Shown piece by piece: positions 28,701-35,164 of a stretch of DNA of 64,000 nt. The notes under the pieces are model-generated. The model saw only the letters and a program-made list of their open reading frames with translations, did not search any database and had not been told where the DNA came from. The position numbers and the translations under genes were made by a program. This stretch comes from Kordia sp050633145. Its GTDB lineage: Bacteria > Bacteroidota > Bacteroidia > Flavobacteriales > Flavobacteriaceae. The stretch lies in NCBI RefSeq assembly GCF_050633145.1, contig NZ_JBOEFY010000040.1:186001-250000 (forward strand). Reading direction: 5' to 3'. Numbering within the stretch: the stretch's first letter is position 1; each line of letters starts with the position of its first letter.

Positions 28701-31329
28701 TTACTGGTGCAAATTTTCGGATTTTCTGCTTTGGCAATCCGTTTTCTTCAATGAAAACCGTTCTTAATATTTCATGACGATCTCTAAAAATGTTGAATGC
28801 TTCTTCGAACATTGAGTGATTTAAATCGTCTTGCATTTTGAATGCATTGTAAATGTTGAATTCTTTCGATTTCCCCTGGATCTTCTGTAACAACCAAAAA
28901 CGTGTTTGCGATGGCGATAAATCGTACGCTGCTGCTTCTGGTGCTGCTGCAATATTTTCAAACGTTTCGTCTAATAATGATTGCGATAAGCTTTCTACCG
29001 TAGGGTTTGTGTAAAAGATTTTGAATGGAATTCGCTTGTCCATTTCCTTGTGCACACGATTAATCATTTGAGAAATCATTAAACTGTGCCCTCCTAATTC
29101 AAAGAAATGATCTTTTATTCCAATTTCTTCAATTCCTAAAATGTCTTCCCAAATACGAACTAATGTTTCTTCCGTTTCGTTTGTTGGTGCTACAAAGTTT
29201 TCTTTTACTACTGTAGAAGCGTCAATTTCTGGTAACGCTTTTCTGTCCAACTTCCCATTTGGTGTCAGTGGAATTTTAGGCAACGCTATAAAATAACTAG
29301 GAACCATGTAACCCGGCAATTTTGAGGTTAGCGTTGCTCTTAAATCCGCTTTATCTATATTTTCTGTAGCTGTGTAATATCCAACTAAAACTTCTTCATT
29401 TAAGTGTGTTTTTACGATCGTTACTACTTGCTGAATAGCTTCTGATGAACGTTGAATAGCTGTTTCTATTTCTTCTAATTCAATTCTGAATCCTCTTAGT
29501 TTTACCTGGTGATCTTTTCTTCCTAAGAAAGCAATGTTTCCATCAGCCATCCATTTTGCTTGATCTCCTGTGTCATACATACGCTCTGATGTATTGAAAG
29601 GATTTTGAATGTATTTTTCGTTTGTCAATTCAGTTCTACCTAAATATCCTTTTGTAACACCTAACCCCGAAAGGTATAAACGACCTTCTACTCCAACTGG
29701 AACTAGTTGATAGTTTTCATCTAAGATGTATGCTTGTGTATTTAATAAAGGCTTTCCAACTGGAATTGTACTGTAATCATTTCCTTCAGATAATTGATAG
29801 TATGTACTATACGTAGTATCTTCCGACGGACCGTATAGGTTACGAACTTCTGCGTTGGTAGTTTCTAATAATGTATTTGCAATGTCTACTGGAAACGGTT
29901 CTCCCGCAAGGTTAATCGCAACAACATTGTCTAAGCTACATTCTTTCGCCAATAAATTACGCATGCTTGAAGGCACTGTATTGATCAAAATGTTTTGATC
30001 TTCTTCTACATATTGTGCAATTTCTAAGGCGTTTTGCATTACACGAATGTGTTTTCCTGTTGATAATGTATAGAAAAACTCATACACTGAAAGGTCAAAA
30101 CAATGTGATGTAACCGCATAGGTAATGTCGTGGTTAGTGTTTTTAAATTCTTGAAATGCCCAGTATATCATTGCCACAGCATTCCTATGCGTAATCATCA
30201 CTCCTTTTGGATTTCCTGTCGTTCCTGATGTGTATATAATGTATGCTAAATCGTCAGCATCTTTTACTACATCAAGATTTGTATCAGCATAAGCCGCTGT
30301 ATTATTGTTGAAGTACGCTAAGTTTTCATCGATAACGAGTCGGCAATTACTATCTTTCTCGATGTACTCAATGCGTTCTTGTGGATAATTTTTGTCAATT
30401 GGCACATATGCTGCACCAGTTTTTAATACTGCAATAAGAGAAATAACTAGTTTTTCATCTCTTTCCAGCTTTACACCAATAAAATCTGTTGTATTGATGT
30501 TATAGTTTTCTATTAAAAAACGAGCTAATCTATTGGCTTCTCTGTTTACTTCTTCATACGTAAACCTTCTATCTCCAAATACGATTGCTGTATTTTGTGG
30601 TGTTTTTTCAACTTGTCTTTCAAAAAGATCAATAATTGTCTCGTTTAACGGAAAGTTGAAATCTGTATTATTGAATTCATTTAAAATTAACGCTTCTTCA
30701 GCTTCAGATACTACAGCAATTAAGTCCGTTCTTTGTGCAATATTTGTTTCTAAATTTATCAACCACGATCTTACATTACGCACAAAGTGGTTTGCTATAG
30801 TATCTTTTGTAAAGTTTTCTGAGAATGAAACTCCAATGGTAAATCCATTGCTTCCTTTCTCAACGTTCAACATAAATGGCAGGTTAAAGTTTGTTACGCC
30901 ATAGTTGAACCCAAAAGCTGAATAATTTTTAAATGCATTTCTTAATTCGAAGTCTTCTCCAAATTTTGTGTATTTATATACTTCTTGAATTTCTGATTTT
31001 GTTTCTTGTAACAAGGCTTTGAATTCTTTCCCCTTTAATTCAGGCTGTTGGAATAACAATGGCATATTGTTTTGTCCAAGCTTTGTAGAAAAGATAAAGT
31101 CAGAAGTTTCAAAATATCTGTCTATTAATGCGCTGTAAATAGCAAATAATATTGTGTATTCTGCTATTTGATTTTGAGCGGTTATTTTAAGGAAGTAAGC
31201 AAGTTCTTCATTTGTGATGAACAAACGTTCTGTAGTTTTAGGTACAAATGTTTCTTCGGCAACAGGCGAACTGTTTTTTACTTTTTGTGTCCAGTAATCT
31301 GCGGTAAGTTTATTTTCTATGTTTTTCAT
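25759..31329 (-). CDS. NRPS-A: loading module (C-remnant)-A-T, then C-A-T
   Basis: This 1856-residue NRPS starts the assembly line. Residues 1-215 align with only the C-terminal lobe of a condensation domain (ADYWTQKV onward); the N-lobe with HHxxxDG is missing. This is typical of loading modules. A1 is at about 230-700 (YIIYTSGTTGNPKG), T1 at Ser749 (LGGHSL), C at about 785-1210 (HHIIGDGWS), A2 at about 1250-1730 (YILYTSGSTGKPKG) and T2 at Ser1797 (LGGNSL). The A1 code reads D-L-Y-N-N-A-L-T-Y, like small-residue (Gly/Ala) codes. The A2 code reads D-A-K-H-D-G-D-I-V, which I cannot assign. There is no TubC docking domain, fitting a first protein, and the C-terminus ends QDVDQDEFIL, a possible docking tail for NRPS-B. 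The start lies 12 nt after the antiterminator gene. Confidence 0.94.
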   Translation of the reverse strand: MKNIENKLTADYWTQKVKNSSPVAEETFVPKTTERLFITNEELAYFLKITAQNQIAEYTILFAIYSALIDRYFETSDFIFSTKLGQNNMPLLFQQPELKGKEFKALLQETKSEIQEVYKYTKFGEDFELRNAFKNYSAFGFNYGVTNFNLPFMLNVEKGSNGFTIGVSFSENFTKDTIANHFVRNVRSWLINLETNIAQRTDLIAVVSEAEEALILNEFNNTDFNFPLNETIIDLFERQVEKTPQNTAIVFGDRRFTYEEVNREANRLARFLIENYNINTTDFIGVKLERDEKLVISLIAVLKTGAAYVPIDKNYPQERIEYIEKDSNCRLVIDENLAYFNNNTAAYADTNLDVVKDADDLAYIIYTSGTTGNPKGVMITHRNAVAMIYWAFQEFKNTNHDITYAVTSHCFDLSVYEFFYTLSTGKHIRVMQNALEIAQYVEEDQNILINTVPSSMRNLLAKECSLDNVVAINLAGEPFPVDIANTLLETTNAEVRNLYGPSEDTTYSTYYQLSEGNDYSTIPVGKPLLNTQAYILDENYQLVPVGVEGRLYLSGLGVTKGYLGRTELTNEKYIQNPFNTSERMYDTGDQAKWMADGNIAFLGRKDHQVKLRGFRIELEEIETAIQRSSEAIQQVVTIVKTHLNEEVLVGYYTATENIDKADLRATLTSKLPGYMVPSYFIALPKIPLTPNGKLDRKALPEIDASTVVKENFVAPTNETEETLVRIWEDILGIEEIGIKDHFFELGGHSLMISQMINRVHKEMDKRIPFKIFYTNPTVESLSQSLLDETFENIAAAPEAAAYDLSPSQTRFWLLQKIQGKSKEFNIYNAFKMQDDLNHSMFEEAFNIFRDRHEILRTVFIEENGLPKQKIRKFAPVIVPYYEVEDVATIREDIFDHAFSLDEQPLYEIAVAKDATGMYLFFNMHHIIGDGWSLEIVSKELMDIYDALINGKAPNLAPLTVHYKDYANWQNQLLESPELKAQKQYWEEKLSGDIPYIQLPTDYAPKAKTPETASAFYTVHLDATMQGKIKQLTSQYKVSAFSIFAASLKVLINRLTATEDVVVGIPAANRNHYQLKDMIGCFLNTLMLRDTIRKEASFEEFLLEVNNTLTDALSNQNYPFEYVLEDVNASKDRDRFPISPIFLNMLDFEANSNATIEDFSPKSGLLHTPPKFDFECYLKSFANGFVMNCVYNNEMFSQETIARWMEAYTSIITQVVENTAMNINEISVFENYIETEAEARPTNDFVEFRDEDILQTIVSRFESQVKTYPNNIAVHANGRNITYKQLNSNANALANIIVENNTGNSTRVALLLSHNETCVTGMLAALKSGNAYVPIDANNPVNRIEFIVNDAECDVLICDRNTREKALELQKQVPNLKVIKYRDFEKLSNTPNLNIEINPLYEAYILYTSGSTGKPKGVIQNHRNVLHYIRVYTNNVRISENDNLSVFSTYTFDASVKDIYGAILNGATVSMFAVAEKGLDKLANWLQVQNVSIIHMVPTVYRYFMRSLGERVLSTVRLIDLGGEACHKSDITLFKNHFPKHAFLVNDYGPTEATIVSQKFISHKTEIFTNNVPLGTSVTETEVFLLDEENQVLGMYEKGEITFKSDYLSLGYLNREDLTNKVFINDTDGKRMYRSGDIGRMLPTGEIEFLERKDTQVKLNGLRIELAEIEFQLERISAITKSVVVLKELNANLHIAAYIQKETEISNDEIYQILKEHLPAYMMPSVFVSMDEFPRTRTGKIDRKALPALDAADVKQTEYIAPTSDVEKQLVTFWSETLQIAGSSIGVQDNFFELGGNSLQAVILVNKINRFFETFLTIEYLYDTLTVSALAELIEFSIQQKHIDIINQDVDQDEFIL

Positions 31330-31341
31330 GGTTGTAAATTT

Positions 31342-31869
31342 TTATGCGGTTAATGCTTTTTCTTCTAAATAAAATGATGGAATAGTTGCAACTAAGTTTT
31401 GTTTTAAAGATTCGATACGTACTAAGATTTTACTATTTGTATCAGCGCGAAGTACTTCACACTCTAATCCTTTTAAGGCTCCACAAATAATTCTTCTTTT
31501 CTCTCCTTTGTTAGGTAAATGCTCCTTAGTGGTAAGGTCTAAGATTTCATCGTCTCCAACTAAAAGTTTGATTTGTTCAATTTCGTGATCTTTAACTACT
31601 GCATATTCTCTTCCAAATTGTATGTAAGCTACAGCTCCATTTACAGATAATGCTTTGTGAAAGTCCATAGGCGACTTAACGTGTACAAATACATACGATT
31701 TGAATAAAGGCTCTAAAAGAATCTTTTTGCGATCGCTCCAAGCTCTTTCTTTTTTTACTAATGGTAAGAAGGCTTCAACACCTGCTTCCTGAATACGATC
31801 GTAAACTTTCTTTTCCCAACGATAGTTAACGTAAAGTACATGCCATTTAGATTTTGATGTAGTTTTCAT
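31342..31869 (-). CDS. NusG-family specialised transcription antiterminator (LoaP/UpxY/RfaH type)
   Basis: This 175-residue protein has a NusG N-terminal domain (about 8-105; KWHVLYVNYRWEKKVYDRI and LFKSYVFVHV are typical) and a C-terminal KOW motif (about 121-140; GEKRRIICGALKGLECEV). A NusG paralogue encoded first in a long secondary-metabolite or capsule operon is characteristic of the LoaP, UpxY and RfaH groups, which bind RNA polymerase at a leader element and suppress termination over tens of kilobases. Here the gene starts the ~30-kb NRPS-PKS operon, 12 nt before NRPS-A, and is preceded by a repeat-rich leader. Its action on this operon is inferred from position. It is not the housekeeping NusG. 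Confidence 0.9.
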   Translation of the reverse strand: MKTTSKSKWHVLYVNYRWEKKVYDRIQEAGVEAFLPLVKKERAWSDRKKILLEPLFKSYVFVHVKSPMDFHKALSVNGAVAYIQFGREYAVVKDHEIEQIKLLVGDDEILDLTTKEHLPNKGEKRRIICGALKGLECEVLRADTNSKILVRIESLKQNLVATIPSFYLEEKALTA

Positions 31870-32145
31870 AAGTAGTGGTTTTTGAATATAGCTTCGCTTC
31901 CCTCAGTCACATGAAGCTTCTTTGTTAAAAATTTATGTTTTTTGAATTCCTAAGTCTAAAACCGACTTTTATAGGTCTTCTAGCAATTTTTTTGAATTCC
32001 TTTGTCTATATTGACTTAGTAAGGTCTTCGGGTATTCTTTTTGGATTCCTTAATCTATATTGACTTATTAAGTCCTCCTGGTAATCTTTTTAGAAGTCCT
32101 AAGTCTAAACTGACTATATAATGGTCTTCTGGTATTCTTTCTAAT
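31870..32145 (-). promoter_or_regulatory. Long 5' leader of the antiterminator-NRPS operon
   Basis: If transcription starts just downstream of the -7-like element at 32153-32160, the antiterminator mRNA carries about 275 untranslated nt. This leader holds the four ~50-bp repeats (31941-32139). Near the start codon there is a GCTTC/GAAGC stem (31891-31895 with 31913-31917) that can form a small hairpin. I see no riboswitch class that I recognise. The arrangement fits an RNA or DNA element that recruits the NusG paralogue. Confidence 0.5.
31941..32139. repeat. Four direct repeats of about 50 bp in the operon leader
   Basis: Four tandem units start at about 31941, 31991, 32040 and 32090, a period of 49-50 bp. 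On the plus strand each has the order (G/A)AxTCCT, then AGTCTA-A/T-rich-TGACT or ACCGACT, then an AT-rich centre, then (G)GTC(T/C)TC and (C/G)TGGTA(A/T)TC or close variants. Units 2-4 are the most alike. Each centre can fold: unit 3 contains the perfect palindrome GACTTA-T-TAAGTC, and units 1, 2 and 4 have degenerate versions. Variation between units is concentrated in the loops. The spacing is too regular and the units too degenerate for a CRISPR array. Confidence 0.8.
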
Positions 32146-32152
32146 TACAATG

Positions 32153-32198
32153 TAAAAATACAAGCTACTGTGCTTGTTGCTGCTACACTAAAGAGTAG
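32153..32198 (-). promoter_or_regulatory. Predicted LuxR-type operator and -7 element for the antiterminator-NRPS operon
   Basis: The palindrome CTACAC-TAAA-GAGTAG (32183-32198) overlaps the last codons of the acyltransferase gene. On the minus strand it is followed, 22 bp downstream, by TATTTTTA (32153-32160). That differs from the flavobacterial -7 consensus TAnnTTTG only at the last base. The same palindrome and the same 22-bp spacing occur at two other promoters in this window (32886-32931, 35165-35210). One half-site deviates (GAGTAG rather than GKGTAG), so this is the weakest of the three. Confidence 0.55.
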
Positions 32199-32869
32199 TT
32201 GTAGCTAATATTTTCTGAAACTACACTTTCTTGTAGTTCAGGAACTAAGCTGTTAGATGCCAATGTTTCTTCAGAAACTAACCCTTTGTTTTTATTATAG
32301 AATTCAATCAATCCATCATACGTAAAAGCAACTGGGATTGTTTCAGAACCTAAGTACTCAATAGATTCTCCAATAACTGATGCTTTGATACCTAAAAGGC
32401 GTAATACGCGTAACAATTTGCTATCTATTTCAGCAAAAGCAATATTTCCTTTTTGCGCACAAACTGGTGCAATGGCACAAACCATTAATTTTTTAAATAA
32501 GTTTACGTCTTTTGATTCTTTTTGGATGGCAAATCTTCCGATGTGATAGATTTCGTTAACATCATAATTCGTTATGGCAAGTAACGGATTGATTCCGAAA
32601 ATTTTCTGAATTGGCAATACATCAGAATAATTCCATTTTAACACTCTAATAGCACCTGTAATATCATCAGTATCATTTTTTACTACAAAAATTTCTGAGT
32701 TTTCAGCGTACTTAATTTCTTCGTCGCAAATTGAGTTAATATCATCCTCATAATTTTGTGGCAAAACATTATTTGAGTGATGTTTAAAGTTTTCAGTTAC
32801 GATAAATTTTGCTAGGTCTAAGATTTGTCCTTTTCCTAAATTTTCTGGGTAGTTTCTTTCAAGATTCAT
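32183..32869 (-). CDS. GNAT-fold acyltransferase, LuxI/FeeM-like
   Basis: This 228-residue protein resembles the autoinducer-synthase / N-acyl amino acid synthase branch of the GNAT fold. It has GAIRV (residues 72-76, the beta-strand motif before the acyl-donor site), then EIYHIGRFAI with Glu106 and Arg112, matching the (E)xxxRFAV block of LuxI and FeeM proteins. Further on it has LGIKASVIGESIEYLG. The remaining ~40 C-terminal residues are low-complexity and acidic. A likely role is acylating an amino acid or a small signal with an ACP- or CoA-bound acyl group; the substrate cannot be read from sequence. It lies upstream of the NRPS operon on the same strand, separated by 313 bp, and has its own promoter with three palindromic operators. 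Involvement in the peptide product (N-acylation) rather than signalling is possible. Confidence 0.65.
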   Translation of the reverse strand: MNLERNYPENLGKGQILDLAKFIVTENFKHHSNNVLPQNYEDDINSICDEEIKYAENSEIFVVKNDTDDITGAIRVLKWNYSDVLPIQKIFGINPLLAITNYDVNEIYHIGRFAIQKESKDVNLFKKLMVCAIAPVCAQKGNIAFAEIDSKLLRVLRLLGIKASVIGESIEYLGSETIPVAFTYDGLIEFYNKNKGLVSEETLASNSLVPELQESVVSENISYNYSLV

Positions 32870-32885
32870 GGTTAAATATTTGATT

Positions 32886-32931
32886 CAAAACTATCCCTAA
32901 GAGCACCCGAATTCGTTACACAAAAGTGTAG
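32886..32931 (-). promoter_or_regulatory. Predicted operator and -7 element of the acyltransferase gene
   Basis: The palindrome core TTACAC-AAAA-GTGTAG (32916-32931, embedded in a longer GTTAC...GTAAC symmetry at 32915-32935) lies 22 bp upstream of TAGTTTTG (32886-32893, minus strand), a perfect TAnnTTTG element. The ATG follows 16 nt later at 32869. No -33 TTG is present, so the operator occupies the position where an activator would replace it. Confidence 0.65.
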
Positions 32932-32953
32932 TAACTAGCGTATTACCTAAAAA

Positions 32954-32969
32954 CCACCCTTTAGGGTAG
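32954..32969. promoter_or_regulatory. Second operator-like palindrome upstream of the acyltransferase gene
   Basis: CCACCC-TTTA-GGGTAG fits the shared pattern with one deviation. Its centre is 38 bp from that of the promoter-proximal box, about 3.5 helical turns. There is no -7 element at the 22-bp position, so it is probably an auxiliary binding site. Confidence 0.5.
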
Positions 32970-32990
32970 GTTTGAAAAAAACTTGAAATC

Positions 32991-33006
32991 CTACCCTTTT
33001 GTGTAG
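32991..33006. promoter_or_regulatory. Third operator-like palindrome upstream of the acyltransferase gene
   Basis: CTACCC-TTTT-GTGTAG is the exact reverse complement of the box in front of the ThiF-like gene (CTACAC-AAAA-GGGTAG at 35195-35210). Its centre is 37 bp from that of the second box. No -7 element is placed for it on either strand. Confidence 0.6.
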
Positions 33007-33035
33007 GCTTTTAGAAGCAGAAAAAAGGCATAAAA

Positions 33036-33059
33036 AAAAGTGCGCATTTGCGCACTTTT
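33036..33059 (-). terminator. Orphan intrinsic terminator-like hairpin
   Basis: Perfect 11-bp stem AAAAGTGCGCA / TGCGCACTTTT with a 2-nt loop. Read on the minus strand it ends in eight T residues, the form of a rho-independent terminator. No minus-strand gene ends here: the hairpin lies upstream of the acyltransferase promoter. It could end a short untranslated transcript or shield the promoter from read-through. Confidence 0.6.
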
Positions 33060-33636
33060 GTAATTGTTATTTTCTAAAAAATTATTGTTTTTTAACCTGA
33101 AGCCAGGTATTATAAGGAGTGAAGAAATTATGCTTTATAAAATGTTTAATTGGTCATGTTAATAGCAATGACTATATTTGTTTTGATACAGAATTTCATT
33201 CTGTAAGAAAAATAACAAACTCCTCCATATTGTTTTTTCTTTACATCATTGAAAAGTTGTGATTGTAGCCATGAAAAAGATCACATCTATGTATCATTTT
33301 TCACGTAAAACATATAAATCTTACTAAATTTTGTAGTATTGACATTTATAGTATATGATGAAAAAAGAATTTTATGATATTTAACCAATATTCGTAGCTC
33401 GTATTAATGGTTAATTAGTAATGTATAATTAATATTAAAAAATTGAATAAATAAAGTAACCTAAAAAAAACCAGAATAAAATAATTATAGATTTCCCAAA
33501 TAAATAAGGGATTGGGAATTGTTCTATAAAGTATGTTTATCATATAATTAGTTGTATGATAAATAAGCGTGTTTACTTCGTCCTAACCAAGCGAAAAATA
33601 GCGTTGTATACTTTTTAGTACATTAAATATTTTACT
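33060..33636. other. Non-coding region upstream of the LuxR-type gene
   Basis: This 577-bp AT-rich stretch has no convincing gene. On the plus strand TATATTTG at 33173-33180 matches TAnnTTTG, with a TTG at 33150-33152 (spacing 20, slightly long). It is followed at once by a perfect 8-bp hairpin TACAGAAT-TTC-ATTCTGTA (33187-33205), which could be an operator at the start site. If used, this promoter would give the LuxR mRNA a leader of about 450 nt. I see no copy of the CTACMC palindrome here, so there is no sign of autoregulation. Confidence 0.4.
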
Positions 33637-34395
33637 ATGAACGATGTTAATGATTTTTTTTCTTTTAGGAATACTGTAAATAATATTTCTAATAATGATC
33701 AGCAGAAAACTGCTAACTACTTAGAGCCAGTCATGGCTTTTGCCAGAACCACTTACAAAAGTATCTACATTATTGATTACCAACAAAAAGGATTTGAATA
33801 TGTTTCCGACAATCCACTATTTCTCTGTGGCCATTCAGCCAAAGAAGTGGAAGAAATGGGATATGCATTCTATTTTAAATATGTCATAGAGGAGGATTTG
33901 AATCTTTTGTTTAAAATTAATGAAGCTGGATTTGAGTTTTATGAACGAATTCCATTAGAGGATCGTAAAAATTATACAATCTCGTATGATTACCATCTTA
34001 AAAATCAAGAAGGCAAGACCATATTAATAAATCAAAAATTGACTCCCATGTTTTTAACCAACGAAGGTAAAATATGGAAAGCATTATGTATCATTTCATT
34101 GTCTGCCGAACAACAAGCAGGAAATATCACTATTTATAAAAAAGGTGATAACAAATTATTTAGATACGACTTAGATGGTAACTTTTGGAGAACTTCAGAA
34201 CGAATAAAGTTAACCAATAGAGAAAAAGAAATTCTTTTATTCTCTACTAGAGGATATACTATTAACGAAATTGCCGAATCGATCTTCGTGTCTCCAGATA
34301 CTGTGAAGTTTCACAGAAGAAAACTTTTTGACAAATTAGATGTTACAAATATATCTGAGGCAATTGCCTATGCTACCAATAATAAGTTGATTTAA
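33637..34395 (+). CDS. PAS-LuxR family transcriptional regulator
   Basis: This 252-residue regulator has an N-terminal PAS-like sensor (about 40-155; YIIDYQQKGFEYVSDNPLFL is a PAS opening) and a C-terminal GerE/LuxR helix-turn-helix (190-252; LTNREKEILLFSTRGYTINE, then VSPDTVKFHRRKLFDKLDV as the recognition helix). There is no receiver domain, so it probably senses a ligand or another protein directly. It lies between the acyltransferase and the ThiF-like gene, both of which have the same palindromic operator, the size expected for a LuxR-type dimer. I infer that it activates them and the NRPS operon. Its stop codon overlaps that of the convergent ThiF-like gene by 4 bp. Confidence 0.88.
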   Translation: MNDVNDFFSFRNTVNNISNNDQQKTANYLEPVMAFARTTYKSIYIIDYQQKGFEYVSDNPLFLCGHSAKEVEEMGYAFYFKYVIEEDLNLLFKINEAGFEFYERIPLEDRKNYTISYDYHLKNQEGKTILINQKLTPMFLTNEGKIWKALCIISLSAEQQAGNITIYKKGDNKLFRYDLDGNFWRTSERIKLTNREKEILLFSTRGYTINEIAESIFVSPDTVKFHRRKLFDKLDVTNISEAIAYATNNKLI

Positions 34396-35147
34396 TTTAA
34401 TATTGTCGATAAATAGAATTCAGGAAACTTTTTGTACTCTTTCCCTGTTGCAATATTGTATGCAATATGTGCACACATTGCTGCTACAGTCCAAGAAGCT
34501 ACTGATAATTGCGGTGGAGGAAGTATTTCCGTTTCCGCTTTATATTTGGCAATAATTTCATCAATCCATACATGTGGTGTTCCCCAAAATTTCAAATAGT
34601 TAGACGCGTATTCAACCACATTTACTTCACTAAATGGACTTCCATCTGGTTTTTTAATACTATCTAACAATAAACCGTTTGGTGCAATTACAGTTACCAA
34701 TCCTCCCCAACCTAAATTGTAAGGATGTAATACAGGTATATCATTTTCTTGACAAATTTTATCAAACACTAATGGAACATCTGTTGAAAAATCAAGTGCA
34801 TTAATGGCAATTTTATGACCTTTTATATATTCTTCAACATTGTCAACTGTTAAAAATGTATTGTGAACTTTAATAGTTGCTTCAGAATTAATTGCTAATA
34901 ATCTATTTTTAATAGCTTCTGTTTTATCAACGTCTATATCGTTTTCTGTGTAGTTTTGACGATTCAAATTTGATTTTTCTACATGATCTCCATCAATAAT
35001 TGTAATGTTTTCAAATCCTAATCGTAATGCACATTCAGCAATAACACTTCCTATACCAGATCCACCTAAAACTATGGGGGTATTTTTAATGATTTCTTGC
35101 TCTTGTTCTGTTAAGTAGATTCTGTTTCTAGAGTATCTGTCGCTCAT
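34392..35147 (-). CDS. ThiF/MoeB/E1-like adenylyltransferase
   Basis: This 251-residue Rossmann-fold protein belongs to the E1/ThiF superfamily, which adenylates a C-terminal carboxylate or a small substrate. It has the nucleotide loop LGGSGIGS (residues 27-34), IIDGDHVEKSNLNRQ (50-64, with the Asp and Arg that bind ATP) and DVDKTEA (Lys75). There are no CxxC zinc pairs and no clear catalytic Cys, so a thioester step is doubtful. I chose the ATG at 35147 (MSDRYSRNRIYL), because the 31 residues upstream in frame are unlike the family and would cover the promoter. A TAnnTTTG element and the shared palindrome lie just upstream. The product may activate a substrate for the GNAT enzyme; that is inference from co-regulation. 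Confidence 0.8.
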   Translation of the reverse strand: MSDRYSRNRIYLTEQEQEIIKNTPIVLGGSGIGSVIAECALRLGFENITIIDGDHVEKSNLNRQNYTENDIDVDKTEAIKNRLLAINSEATIKVHNTFLTVDNVEEYIKGHKIAINALDFSTDVPLVFDKICQENDIPVLHPYNLGWGGLVTVIAPNGLLLDSIKKPDGSPFSEVNVVEYASNYLKFWGTPHVWIDEIIAKYKAETEILPPPQLSVASWTVAAMCAHIAYNIATGKEYKKFPEFYLSTILN

Positions 35148-35164
35148 CTTGATGATTTTTGTTT

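Noticed and set aside
31941..32139. CRISPR array
   Set aside because: Repeats are adjacent, degenerate and without unique spacers, and no cas genes are present. They are better read as leader repeats.
33130..33162. Ten-codon frame after an AAGGAG sequence upstream of the LuxR gene
   Set aside because: Bacteroidota rarely rely on Shine-Dalgarno sequences, and the frame has no other support.
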